From positions 186,001 through 250,000 of the forward strand of contig NZ_JAGHZV010000003.1 of NCBI RefSeq assembly GCF_017745215.1: a stretch of DNA of 64,000 nucleotides, read 5' to 3'. The DNA is from Sphingomonas sp. GTDB taxonomy: Bacteria; Pseudomonadota; Alphaproteobacteria; Sphingomonadales; Sphingomonadaceae. Under the pieces are notes generated by a model. The model was not told the origin of the DNA and did not search any database. It saw only the letters and a program-made list of their open reading frames with translations. How positions within the stretch are numbered: the stretch's first letter is position 1; each line of letters opens with the position of its first letter. Positions 44,389-52,342 of this stretch are shown here, in pieces. The translations under genes were made by a program, and so were the position numbers.

Positions 44389-45414
44389 TCAGCCGAACGC
44401 CACCCGCCGCCCCTCGTTCGAGCTCTGCCACGCCAGCTCCATGATCCGTTGCCCGGTGAGCGCGTCGTCCGCGGTGACCGGCGCTTCGCCGCCGTCGGCG
44501 ATCGCCCGCGCCACGCCGGCGTAGAAGCGCTTGTAATCCCCCCGCTCGGTCGCGACCGTCTCGCGCGTCCCGTCGCCCAGCGTCAGCAGGCCGTGGTTCG
44601 CCGCATCCTCGACTCCGAACGCCTCCGCCGTTGCGCTGCCGCCCGCCTTCATCCAGGGTTCCTGCGGATCGAGCCCGTACTTCACGAAATTGCCCAGCTT
44701 GCCGTGCACCGCGAAGCGCGGCCGCGGGTTCGCCACCAGCCGCGAGGCCGAGAGGATCACGCGCCGCGCGCCGTAGAAGAACGTCAGCTCGAAATAGTCG
44801 TTGGTCCGCGCCCCGTCCCGCTGGAGCGCGATGTCGGCGCTCAGCGCTTCCGGCGCGCCGAACAGCATCAGCGCCTGGTCGATCAGGTGCGGCCCAAGGT
44901 CGGCGAGCATTCCCGAGCCGACGTCGGGCACGTCGCGCCAGCCGCTGGTGACTTCGGGGCGGTAGCGATCCCAGCGCCCCTCGAACAGCATCACGTCGCC
45001 CAGCCGCCCCGAGGCGATCAGGTCGCGCACCGTCAGGAAATCGCCGTCCCAGCGACGGTTGTGGAAGGCGCTGAGCACCAGACCCTTGGCCCTGGCCAGC
45101 GCGATCAGCGCCTCGGTCTCTGCAGCCGTGTTGGTGAAGGGCTTGTCGATCACGACATGCTTCCCCGCCTCGAGCGCTGCCTTGCCGAGCGGGAAATGGC
45201 TGTCGTTGGGCGTCGAGATCACCACGAGTTCGATCGACGGATCGGCGATCAGCGAGTCCGCATCGGTGACCGCTACCTCCGGATAGCGCTCGTGCACCTG
45301 TCCGGCGCGCGAAGTCGCCACCGCAGCGAGCTCGAGCGCCGGCACCGCCGCCACCAGCGGCGCATGGAACGCCATCCCGCCCAGCCCATAGCCGATCACT
45401 CCGGTGCGGATCAT
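44389..45414 (-). CDS. Gfo/Idh/MocA-family oxidoreductase
   Basis: A 341-residue NAD(P)-dependent oxidoreductase. GYGLGGMAFHAPLV is the Rossmann loop near residue 8, and HVVIDKPFTNTAAET contains the EKP-type motif (here DKP) with the catalytic Lys. GSGMLADLGPHLIDQALML carries the conserved active-site Asp/His pattern (GxxxDxGxHxxD). The family acts on sugars, inositols or their derivatives; the exact substrate is not readable. Located between the glycan-degradation cluster and a divergent PLP enzyme 34 nt away, which shares its promoter. Confidence 0.9.
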   Translation of the reverse strand: MIRTGVIGYGLGGMAFHAPLVAAVPALELAAVATSRAGQVHERYPEVAVTDADSLIADPSIELVVISTPNDSHFPLGKAALEAGKHVVIDKPFTNTAAETEALIALARAKGLVLSAFHNRRWDGDFLTVRDLIASGRLGDVMLFEGRWDRYRPEVTSGWRDVPDVGSGMLADLGPHLIDQALMLFGAPEALSADIALQRDGARTNDYFELTFFYGARRVILSASRLVANPRPRFAVHGKLGNFVKYGLDPQEPWMKAGGSATAEAFGVEDAANHGLLTLGDGTRETVATERGDYKRFYAGVARAIADGGEAPVTADDALTGQRIMELAWQSSNEGRRVAFG

Positions 45415-45448
45415 TGCCTTGTCCCTTGCCTCGCCCCTATGCGGGGCC

Positions 45449-46684
45449 ATGACCTTCCCCATCGACGCGGTCCGCGCGCAATTCAAGGCGCTCCATCAAC
45501 CCGGCCGCTTGGGGCCTCGCGTCTATTTCGACGCGCCCGGCGGCACCCAGGCCTGCGCGCCGGCGATCGCCCGCATGGTCGCCCACCTCGAGAGCGGCAC
45601 CGCCAATTCGGGCGGCGCCTTCCAGACCTCGGTCGAGACCGATGCGCTGAGCGATTCGGCGCACGCCGCAATGGCCGACCTGCTCGGCGGCCAGCCGCAC
45701 GAGATCGCCTTCGGCCCGAACATGACCTCGCTCACCCTCGCCGTCTCGCGCGCACTCTCGGCGAGTTGGGAAGCGGGCGACGAGATCATCCTCACCCGGC
45801 TCGACCATGACGCCAATGTCGCCCCCTGGCTGCTCGCCGCGCGCGACCGCGGCGCGACGGTGCGCTGGATCGACTTCGACCCCGAGACCGGCCGCTGGGA
45901 GGCCGATGCGATCCTCCCCCTGCTCGGCCCGCGCACCCGGCTCGTCGCGCTCGGCTTCGCGAGCAACGCGCTCGGCACGATCAACCCCGTCGCCGAAGCG
46001 ATCGCGCACGTCCGCGCGCGCTCGCCCGCGCTGGTCTACGTCGATGCAGTCCAGGCCGTGCCGCATCTCGCGGTCGACGTCGCGACGCTCGGCGCCGATT
46101 TCCTCGCCTGCTCGCCCTACAAGTTCTTCGGCCCGCACCAGGGCGTGCTCTGGGCGCGCGGTGAAGTGGTCGGGACCGTGCCGGCCTACAAGGTCCGCCC
46201 CGCGGGCGACGAAGGCGCGCATCGCTTCGAGAGCGGCACGCCGTCGTTCGAAGGCCAGGGCGGCGTGCTCGGCACGATCGACTATCTCGAATGGCTCGGC
46301 CGCGAGATCGATCCGAGCGCGAACAGCCGGCGTGCCGCGCTGGTCGCCGCGATGGATGCCGCCGGCGATTACGAGCGGGCGCTCGGCGAGCGGCTGCTCG
46401 CGGGCCTGACGAGCGTGCCGCGGCTCAAGCTCTGGGGCCCGCCGACGATGGACGGGCGCGTGCCCACCTTCGCCTTCACGATCGGGGGCCATCATCCCGA
46501 TGCGATCGCCGAGCACCTCGGCGCGGCCGACATCTATGCCTGGTCGGGCCATTTCTATGCGGTCGAAGTCATTGAAAGACTTGGACTCGCGAAAGATGGC
46601 GGGCTCGTCCGCGTCGGACTCTGCCATTACAACACGGCAGAGGAGGTCGACCGGCTGATCGCCGCGCTCAAGTCGATCGACTGA
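45449..46684 (+). CDS. Cysteine-desulfurase-like aminotransferase class V protein
   Basis: A 411-residue PLP enzyme of the cysteine-desulfurase-like group (not IscS or SufS). YFDAPGGTQACAPAIARM opens the fold, LTRLDHDANVAPWL contains the PLP-stacking region, and YVDAVQAVPHLAVDV and SPYKFFGPHQGVLW hold the Asp and the Schiff-base Lys (about residue 229). It lacks the mobile active-site Cys loop of true IscS as far as I can see, so sulfur transfer is uncertain. Start: ATG at 45449, adjacent to the Gfo/Idh promoter. Confidence 0.9.
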   Translation: MTFPIDAVRAQFKALHQPGRLGPRVYFDAPGGTQACAPAIARMVAHLESGTANSGGAFQTSVETDALSDSAHAAMADLLGGQPHEIAFGPNMTSLTLAVSRALSASWEAGDEIILTRLDHDANVAPWLLAARDRGATVRWIDFDPETGRWEADAILPLLGPRTRLVALGFASNALGTINPVAEAIAHVRARSPALVYVDAVQAVPHLAVDVATLGADFLACSPYKFFGPHQGVLWARGEVVGTVPAYKVRPAGDEGAHRFESGTPSFEGQGGVLGTIDYLEWLGREIDPSANSRRAALVAAMDAAGDYERALGERLLAGLTSVPRLKLWGPPTMDGRVPTFAFTIGGHHPDAIAEHLGAADIYAWSGHFYAVEVIERLGLAKDGGLVRVGLCHYNTAEEVDRLIAALKSID

Positions 46685-46711
46685 CGCGGCTCTTTCGGCT
46701 TTCTTCAATAG

Positions 46712-46738
46712 TTGATCCAAATGACTGATTTGGATCAA
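46712..46738. promoter_or_regulatory. Perfect 11-bp palindrome upstream of a beta-helix protein gene
   Basis: TTGATCCAAAT - GACTG - ATTTGGATCAA, in an AT-rich stretch after the PLP-enzyme gene. On the plus strand it is followed by A residues rather than T, so it is a poor intrinsic terminator. It lies ~35 nt before the predicted -35 of the next gene, where an activator could bind. Confidence 0.55.
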
Positions 46739-46772
46739 AAAACATGGTTGCCGATTTATTTCCCGACCCTGC

Positions 46773-46800
46773 TTGTACTCGCGCGGCGCTACTGTAGAAT
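46773..46800 (+). promoter_or_regulatory. Predicted sigma-70-type promoter
   Basis: TTGTAC, a 16-bp spacer, then TAGAAT. It lies 40 nt before the ATG of the secreted beta-helix gene. Fits the housekeeping consensus moderately well. Confidence 0.45.
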
Positions 46801-46839
46801 CACGGAGCCTTTGGGGAAAACCATAAATCGGAGGGCATC

Positions 46840-47853
46840 ATGATTAGGGAGAGTGCACGACTTCTTCTGGCGGGGGCGTTCATCCTCGGCGGAACCACCT
46901 TCCTCACGTCCGAGGCTTCGGCCCAGGCGACGCGGACCTGGGTTTCGGGCGTCGGCGACGATGTCAATCCGTGCAGCCGCACCGCGCCGTGCAAGACGTT
47001 CGCGGGCGCAATTTCGAAGACCGCCGCGGGCGGCGAGATCAACTGCATCGATCCGGGCGGCTTCGGCGCCGTGACGATCACCAAGTCGATGACGATCATC
47101 TGCGATGAGGTCGGCGCGGGCGTGCTCGTTTCGGGCACCAACGGCTTCATCATCAACGACGGCGGCGCCGGCACCGCGGTGGTGACGATCAGCGGCATCG
47201 ATATCGAGGGTATCGGCTATTCGACCGGTGGCTCGGGCATCCGTGGGGTGTGGTTCATCTCGGGTGCGGCGCTGACCGTCCGCAACTCGATCATCCGCAA
47301 CTTCCGTGACACGTCCAACGGCTCGGGCATCACCTTCTCGCCGAGCGGGGCCGCCAAGCTGGTGGTCGACAACGTCACGCTGTCCGGCAACGGCAATACC
47401 GGCGTCGGCGGCGGCATCGTGATCCAGCCGACCGGCACCGGCTCGGCCAAGGCATCGATCGTCAACACGCGCTCGATCAGCAACACCAACAACGGTCTGC
47501 TCGTGAACACGACGGGCAACACCGGCCCGGGCAACCTCGTCACGGTGACCGGCAGCAATTTCGACGGCAATTCGGCCTCGGGTGTTGCGGTCGTCACGCC
47601 GGCGAGCACGACGGGCGCCACGGTGACGGTGCTCGATTCATCGATGTCGAACAACGCGCGCGGCGCCTCGACCAACGGCGGCACGGCGGTGATCCGCATC
47701 GGCCGCAGCGTGATCGCGGGCAATTCGACCTCGGGCGTGTTCGCGAACGCGCCTGGCGCCAGCCTGGGTGTCCGCAGCTTCTCGCCGGCGAGCAATGCGC
47801 TCTCGGGCAACACGGCCGACGGCACCTTCACCGGCACCGACCCGTACCAATAA
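46840..47853 (+). CDS. Secreted right-handed beta-helix protein
   Basis: A 337-residue exported protein. The signal peptide is cut after SEASAQ. TWVSGVGDDVNPCSRTAPCKTF precedes the parallel beta-helix, whose coils repeat short strands rich in Asn, Gly, Thr and Ser (IRNFRDTSNGSGITF, TGSNFDGNSASGVAV, SSMSNNARGAS). An early Cys pair may form a disulphide. Related proteins are common in soil alphaproteobacteria, with no agreed function; they may bind or hydrolyse glycans. It stands as a single gene between a promoter with palindrome and a strong terminator. Confidence 0.83.
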   Translation: MIRESARLLLAGAFILGGTTFLTSEASAQATRTWVSGVGDDVNPCSRTAPCKTFAGAISKTAAGGEINCIDPGGFGAVTITKSMTIICDEVGAGVLVSGTNGFIINDGGAGTAVVTISGIDIEGIGYSTGGSGIRGVWFISGAALTVRNSIIRNFRDTSNGSGITFSPSGAAKLVVDNVTLSGNGNTGVGGGIVIQPTGTGSAKASIVNTRSISNTNNGLLVNTTGNTGPGNLVTVTGSNFDGNSASGVAVVTPASTTGATVTVLDSSMSNNARGASTNGGTAVIRIGRSVIAGNSTSGVFANAPGASLGVRSFSPASNALSGNTADGTFTGTDPYQ

Positions 47854-47876
47854 GCCGGCGAAAGCCGATCGAAAAG

Positions 47877-47911
47877 GGGCGCGGCAAGCGATTGCCGCGC
47901 CCTTTGCTTTT
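47877..47911 (+). terminator. Rho-independent terminator
   Basis: An 11-bp stem GGGCGCGGCAA / TTGCCGCGCCC with the loop GCGA and the tail TTTGCTTTT, 24 nt after the beta-helix gene stop. A preceding AAAA extends the stem with the T-tail. Confidence 0.88.
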
Positions 47912-48075
47912 GGGCGCCCCTCTTGCGGACTCGCGACCCTTTGGAGCGCGACGAATTGCGTCGAGCCACAGCCAACTTGGCGTCATCTCGTTCCAGAGTC
48001 GGATTCAGCCGCGCTGAATCGAGGCGGCACCAACCCGCCCGAATGGATCAAACTCCGGGGTCGAGGCTCCGCCGG

Positions 48076-50004
48076 TCAGGCGTTGCTGCGCGAAGCCTTG
48101 CGCAGGAAATGGCCGCTCACCACGCCACGCAGCAGCGTGAAGCAATAGGCGACCTCGACCGGCTTGGTATGCCAACCCTGATCGGGCCAGGCATCGATCA
48201 GCGCGCGCATCCGCTCGAGATCGAGCGACGCGGCCGCCGCGGGCACCTGCTCGAGCCGCTCGATCTCCTCGCGCAGCCGCTCGCGATCCGCAGTCATTCC
48301 CTCGTGCCAGTCGACGGCCTGCGCACCGCGGCGGCGCTCGGCCAGCACACGGGCCGGAAGCCGGTCGGCAAGCGCCTTCCGCGCCAGCGCGCGCGGCAGT
48401 CCATTCGAGAGATAATGTTCGGTCGGCACCGACAGGCAGAATTCGACGAGCCGCCGGTCGGCCGTCGGGTCGCGCAGATCCACCCCCCAGCCGGCAAGGA
48501 TACCCTTGCGGTAATTGCCCATGTCGACGCGGCGCATTCCCCACAGCCGCACGTCGAACGCGCGCGCGCGCGGGCGATAATGGAAATCGGCATCCATCGC
48601 CGGCGCTGCCGCTTCGAGCTCGGCCAGCCGATCGGGATGAACCGCCGTGATCTCCTCCAGGCTGCGGCCCACGTCGCGGCGCCAGCGATGCAGGCCGCTC
48701 CAGAGCGTGCCGGGCAGATGCCGCCCATAGGCCGAGCCGAGCACCCCCACCCAGCGCGCGCGCCGATCGCGCACCATCGCGCGGCCCTCTCGATACAGCC
48801 GCCATAGCCGCCACTGCGCGGCAAGCTCGGCGAACAGCTCGCTGCCGAAATAGCTGAGCGTGATGTTGCCCATGGTGCCGCTGAGCATCACATGGATGTC
48901 GCGACGCGCGGCCTCCGCGTTGATCCCGCGCTTGAAATGCCAGACGTGCGCGTTGACCAGCGGGCGCTCGAACAAGTGAAAGTCGCGGTCGAGCTGGTCC
49001 AGCACGGTATTTCCGTCGGGCTGGACCAGGACATGCTCGATATTGGGATACAGCGCGGCAGTCGCGGCAGCGAGATCGCTCTCGTCGCCATAGGCGTTGA
49101 CCGGCATCGGATGGTCGTAGCCCGGCCGCGGTATTGCAGTGAAGGCCGTGACGCGTCCGCCGCGCCCAGCCATCAGCCGAGCTGCCGTCGCCGCCACGCC
49201 CGAACTGTCGAGCCCGCCGCTCAGCTGTGCTCCCACATTGTCGCCGGCGCCACGCAGCCGCGTTGCCACCGCTCGATCCAGCTGCTCGCGAGCCGCCTCG
49301 ATATAATCGTCCGGCGAGGCGAAGCGAAGCCGCCGGTCGCTCGGCTGCCAATGCTGGCGCATCGTGATCCCGCCGCGATCGATCGTCACGACCTGGCCGA
49401 GCTCGACGCGGTTGACGCCTTCGAAGAAGCTCCGCGGTCCGGTCTCCGGCAGCAGCGCCAGGAACTCGAGCGAGCGCTGCTCATCGGCGGCGTAGGGGAT
49501 TTCGGCGAGCGCATGCAGGCCCTTGGGCATGGACGCGAAGGCCACGAAATCGCCGGCGATGTGATAGTGAAGCGGCCGCGCGCCCAGCGCATCGCGCGCC
49601 AGGATCAATTGCTGCTCGCCAGCATCCCAGATCGCGAAGGCATAGTCGCCGTACAGATGATCGAAGGCGCGATACTGCCAGCGTTCCCAGGCGGCGAGCA
49701 GCAGCGCGGCGTCGCTCATCCGGGCATGCGATTCCAGCCCCAAGGCACGGGCAAGGTCGTCGCGATCGTCGAGCCGCACATCGGCGACCAGCAGAAAACG
49801 CCCGTCGCCACCGGTCAGTGGCTGGCGATCGTGGAGGTCCTCAGGAAGAAGCCGATGAAGACAACGGCCAATGGCAAGGGCCCCATCCTCCCGCAAATCG
49901 GAAGCATGAGGCCCGTAAATTCGTTGAGATGCAAGCATCCGCCGGCACTCGGCGCCGGAATCGAAATCACCTGCAATCCGCCAAAACCCCGCGACGGCCG
50001 ACAC
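48076..50004 (-). CDS. Asparagine-synthetase-like RiPP/lasso macrocyclase (C protein)
   Basis: A 642-residue protein with an N-terminal class II glutamine-amidotransferase-like domain (to ~190) and a synthetase domain with the PP-loop LSGGLDSSGV near residue 262. Residue 2 is Ser (MSAVAGFW) rather than Cys, so glutaminase activity is lost, as in lasso cyclases. The RGAQAVDWHEG stretch near the C-terminus matches lasso cyclases. Such enzymes adenylate an Asp/Glu side chain and form a macrolactam. The GTG start follows AAGGA, 43 nt downstream of the precursor gene stop. Probably made with that peptide. Confidence 0.85.
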   Translation of the reverse strand: MSAVAGFWRIAGDFDSGAECRRMLASQRIYGPHASDLREDGALAIGRCLHRLLPEDLHDRQPLTGGDGRFLLVADVRLDDRDDLARALGLESHARMSDAALLLAAWERWQYRAFDHLYGDYAFAIWDAGEQQLILARDALGARPLHYHIAGDFVAFASMPKGLHALAEIPYAADEQRSLEFLALLPETGPRSFFEGVNRVELGQVVTIDRGGITMRQHWQPSDRRLRFASPDDYIEAAREQLDRAVATRLRGAGDNVGAQLSGGLDSSGVAATAARLMAGRGGRVTAFTAIPRPGYDHPMPVNAYGDESDLAAATAALYPNIEHVLVQPDGNTVLDQLDRDFHLFERPLVNAHVWHFKRGINAEAARRDIHVMLSGTMGNITLSYFGSELFAELAAQWRLWRLYREGRAMVRDRRARWVGVLGSAYGRHLPGTLWSGLHRWRRDVGRSLEEITAVHPDRLAELEAAAPAMDADFHYRPRARAFDVRLWGMRRVDMGNYRKGILAGWGVDLRDPTADRRLVEFCLSVPTEHYLSNGLPRALARKALADRLPARVLAERRRGAQAVDWHEGMTADRERLREEIERLEQVPAAAASLDLERMRALIDAWPDQGWHTKPVEVAYCFTLLRGVVSGHFLRKASRSNA

Positions 50005-50047
50005 TTGGAGTCCTTATCAGCAGCCCGCGGGCAGCGGACGCCGCAAC

Positions 50048-50191
50048 TCAGGAGAAAATGTCGTCCGCGTTGACGTCGGCGCTCGTGATCTCCGCTTCAC
50101 CCGCGCGCACGCGGCGAACCTGAGGACGCTGCCAATTCGAGCGCACGGCGAGCTTGACGACGGCGTTGGACTTTTCCTGCGTGTTGGTCAT
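50048..50191 (-). CDS. Putative RiPP precursor peptide (47 aa)
   Basis: A small gene immediately upstream of the cyclase on the same strand. The leader contains SNWQRPQVRRVRAG: W20-x-R-P23 resembles the aromatic-x-x-Pro motif (YxxP) that the PqqD-like RRE protein recognises in lasso leaders. Beyond it the tail GEAEITSADVNADDIFS is acidic, with Asp/Glu acceptors and a final Ser47. A Gly31 to Asp39 ring would be the classical size (nine residues), but Thr at -2 is absent there. Core boundaries are uncertain. Confidence 0.68.
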   Translation of the reverse strand: MTNTQEKSNAVVKLAVRSNWQRPQVRRVRAGEAEITSADVNADDIFS

Positions 50192-50412
50192 GCACCCTGT
50201 CCCCTTTGTTCTTACTTCGCATATCGCATTCACTATACTCGCTTCAAGCACTAACATTCCGTGTTGGTTCCGTCGAAGCCGACGCCGTCGCAGATTCCTA
50301 ATGTAGATTGTTGTCAATTGGGCACAATTTGCTGGATCGCGCGAAGGCATCGCATTCGGAGGCATTTGACTTGGTCCAGCCGGCACCCCCGGGGCCAGCG
50401 AAAGGGGCAGCG

Positions 50413-51309
50413 TTGCACCATTATCGGTTATTCGGCCTCACCCTCGCTTCGTCGATCGCGCTTCCGGAACTGCCCGCCGCACCCGAGGGGGCCACGGCCG
50501 AGGTGCGGATCGCGCTCGGCGAGGTCCTCGACCCGCCCGGGGCGGAGCGCATGCTCGGGCTGCGCGCCGCCGCCGGGATCGGCTTTCTCGAGGCGCCGGG
50601 GGTGCGCTACCGGGTCGAGAACGGCAGCCGAATCACCGTCGACGCGGAAGCCGGCACGCCGGCGCAGAACATCCGCCTGTTCCTGCTCGGTTCGGCGATG
50701 GCGGCGTTGCTCCACCAGCGCGGAACGCTGCCGCTCCATGCCAATGCCATCGAGACGGATCGCGGCGCGATCCTCTTCTCGGGCAAGTCGGGCGCAGGCA
50801 AATCCACCCTCGCCGCGGCCTTCCTCGATCGCGGGCACCGGCTGCTCGCCGACGACGTCTCGGCGATCACCCGCACTCCCCGGGGCCACCAGGTCCAGCC
50901 CGGGGTGCCGCGCATCCGGCTGTGGCGCGACGCCGTCGAGCGCAGCGGTCGCGACACCGGGGATCTCGACGCGGCGTTCGAGGGCATGGACAAATATGTC
51001 GTTCCCGTCGGCGCGGGTCGGTCACCCGAGGCGCTGCCGCTGCGCGCGATCTTCGTGCTCGCGGACGCCGGCGAAGCGGGCATCTCGCTCCGTCGGCTTC
51101 CCGCGGGCGAAGCGATCCAGGCGCTGGTCGCCAACACCTATCGCGGGGTCTACGTCCCGCTGGTCGGGGATTCGGAGCGGCACTTCGGGAGCTGCGTGGC
51201 GATCGCGCGCGAGGTCCCGGTATTCGAGCTCCGCCGCCCCTGGGATCCAGCCGGGATCGAAGCGATCGTCGACCATGTGCTTGGCCGGCTCGACGCGATC
51301 GAAGGCTAG
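50413..51309 (+). CDS. HPr-kinase-like peptide kinase of the RiPP cluster
   Basis: A 298-residue protein resembling the HPr kinase-related proteins found in lasso-peptide clusters. Its opening HHYRLFGLTLASSIALPEL is typical. The P-loop SGKSGAGKST lies near residue 123, followed by LLADDVSAI (Walker-B-like) and the long C-terminal half. In paeninodin-type clusters such kinases phosphorylate the C-terminal Ser of the precursor; here the candidate precursor ends in Ser. The best start is TTG at 50413 after AAAGGGGCAGCG; a TTG at 50308 would add 35 poorly conserved residues. Divergent from the precursor gene. Confidence 0.82.
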   Translation: MHHYRLFGLTLASSIALPELPAAPEGATAEVRIALGEVLDPPGAERMLGLRAAAGIGFLEAPGVRYRVENGSRITVDAEAGTPAQNIRLFLLGSAMAALLHQRGTLPLHANAIETDRGAILFSGKSGAGKSTLAAAFLDRGHRLLADDVSAITRTPRGHQVQPGVPRIRLWRDAVERSGRDTGDLDAAFEGMDKYVVPVGAGRSPEALPLRAIFVLADAGEAGISLRRLPAGEAIQALVANTYRGVYVPLVGDSERHFGSCVAIAREVPVFELRRPWDPAGIEAIVDHVLGRLDAIEG

Positions 51310-51599
51310 CCGAACTCGACGATGCCGTCGGTCGCGAGGTCGTCGAGCATCACGCGCACGTCCGCCTCGCACTCGGCGGGGTCGACTTCATATTCCTCGA
51401 CCAGCGCCGCGCAGATCGTCGCGAGCGAGCGCGGCTCGGCGATCAGCTGCCAGATGCGCGTCGCGGTTCCGTTGAACGAATAGCAGGTACCGTTGTCGAC
51501 GTGGAGCGCGACCATCTCACCGTCGACCTCGGCCTCGATCAGCCCGGCGCCGCGCCGCACGATCATCTGCTCGGCTTCTTTACCCCGCATGCTTCGCAT
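51306..51599 (-). CDS. PqqD-like RiPP recognition element (RRE) protein
   Basis: A 97-residue PqqD-family winged-helix protein. IVRRGAGLIEAEVDGEMVAL, then NGTCYSFNGTATRIWQLI and the final helix-turn VRVMLDDLATDGIVEFG match the stand-alone PqqD of lasso clusters (B1 or E protein). It binds the leader peptide and presents it to the modifying enzymes. It runs toward the kinase gene and overlaps it by 4 nt end-to-end. An earlier-than-family start (ATG 51599) is possible because M residues also occur at codons 4 and 12. Confidence 0.86.
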   Translation of the reverse strand: MRSMRGKEAEQMIVRRGAGLIEAEVDGEMVALHVDNGTCYSFNGTATRIWQLIAEPRSLATICAALVEEYEVDPAECEADVRVMLDDLATDGIVEFG

Positions 51600-51601
51600 G
51601 C
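51587..51601. promoter_or_regulatory. Hairpin over the start of the PqqD-like gene
   Basis: GCATGC-TTC-GCATGC forms a perfect 6-bp stem with a 3-nt loop spanning the first ATG of the PqqD-like gene. It could restrict initiation at that ATG and favour an internal start, or serve as a dyad for a regulator. Confidence 0.35.
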
Positions 51602-51714
51602 AGCACAGCGGGCCGCACTATTCAACCCGATCCCCGGATATCGCGAACAATTGGCTATTCACTTGGCTTTGGACGCGGGGCGGCGCAGTATCGCGCGGTT
51701 TTGGGGGACGAATC

Positions 51715-52056
51715 ATGGTGAGGGTAGGCGTGGCTTTCGACCGGGCGAAGAAGGCGGCGGCCTGGGTGGCCGGACTGTGGGCGGCGGCAGGTGCCGGCGT
51801 GGCACAGGCGCAGTCGCTCGAGGACCCGCAGGGCTCGGGCGTGATCGTCTCGGCGGTGCGCTGGCTCGAAGGCACGCTGCTCGGCACGGTGGCGACGGTG
51901 GTAGCGGTGATCGCGGTGGCGACCGTCGGCCTCTTGATGCTCACCGGCCGAATCAACTGGCGCTACGGCGCGACGGTGATCCTCGGCTGCTTCATCCTGT
52001 TCGGCGCGGCCAGCATCGTCGCCGGCATCCAGTCCACCGCGCAGATGGGGCAGTGA
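51715..52056 (+). CDS. virB2: Type IV secretion VirB2/TrbC pilin
   Basis: A 113-residue pre-pilin. A signal-like segment ends at VAQAQS, followed by two long hydrophobic helices (WLEGTLLGTVATVVAVIAVA, then YGATVILGCFILFGAASIV) separated by a short basic loop LTGRINWR. That is the VirB2 layout. The processed subunit assembles the T4SS pilus. First gene of the operon, followed by virB3 after 1 nt. The ATG at 51715 is chosen for its signal-peptide start. Confidence 0.88.
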   Translation: MVRVGVAFDRAKKAAAWVAGLWAAAGAGVAQAQSLEDPQGSGVIVSAVRWLEGTLLGTVATVVAVIAVATVGLLMLTGRINWRYGATVILGCFILFGAASIVAGIQSTAQMGQ

Positions 52057-52057
52057 C

Positions 52058-52342
52058 GTGAACGGGCTCGAGCGCGACACGCTGTTCGTGGCGCTCACGC
52101 GGCCGCAGATGTTCGCGGGCGTGACCTACAGCTATTTCATCCTGAACGCCGTGATCGCGACCGAGCTGTTCCTGATCTTCAAGTCGGTCTGGGTGCTGCT
52201 CGCCGCGCTGGTGATCCACGGCATCGGCGTGGTGCTGTGCGTGCGCGAGCCGCGTTTCCTCGACCTGTGGCTCACCAGGCAGAGCCGCTGCCCGCGCGTG
52301 AAGAACTACGCGATCTGGCGATGCAACTCCTACCGCCCCTGA
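52058..52342 (+). CDS. virB3: Type IV secretion inner-membrane protein VirB3
   Basis: A 94-residue protein with two central membrane helices (YSYFILNAVIATELFLIF, WVLLAALVIHGIGVVL) and the VirB3 ending CVREPRFLDLWLTRQSRCPR. It starts at a GTG, 1 nt after the virB2 stop, and overlaps virB4 by 22 nt. VirB3 works with the VirB4 ATPase in the inner membrane. Confidence 0.9.
   Translation: MNGLERDTLFVALTRPQMFAGVTYSYFILNAVIATELFLIFKSVWVLLAALVIHGIGVVLCVREPRFLDLWLTRQSRCPRVKNYAIWRCNSYRP

Noticed and set aside
46712..46738. Palindrome read as an intrinsic terminator of the PLP-enzyme gene
   Set aside because: On the plus strand it is followed by A residues, not a T-run; its place before a promoter fits an operator better.
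50005..50047. GC-rich palindrome between precursor and cyclase as an attenuator
   Set aside because: The GCCCGCGGGC core has no loop of its own and folding would leave only a 3-4 bp stem; too weak to claim.
50308..50412. Longer N-terminus of the HPr-kinase-like protein from a TTG at 50308
   Set aside because: The extra 35 residues look unlike the family, and a well-placed AAAGGGG lies before the TTG at 50413.
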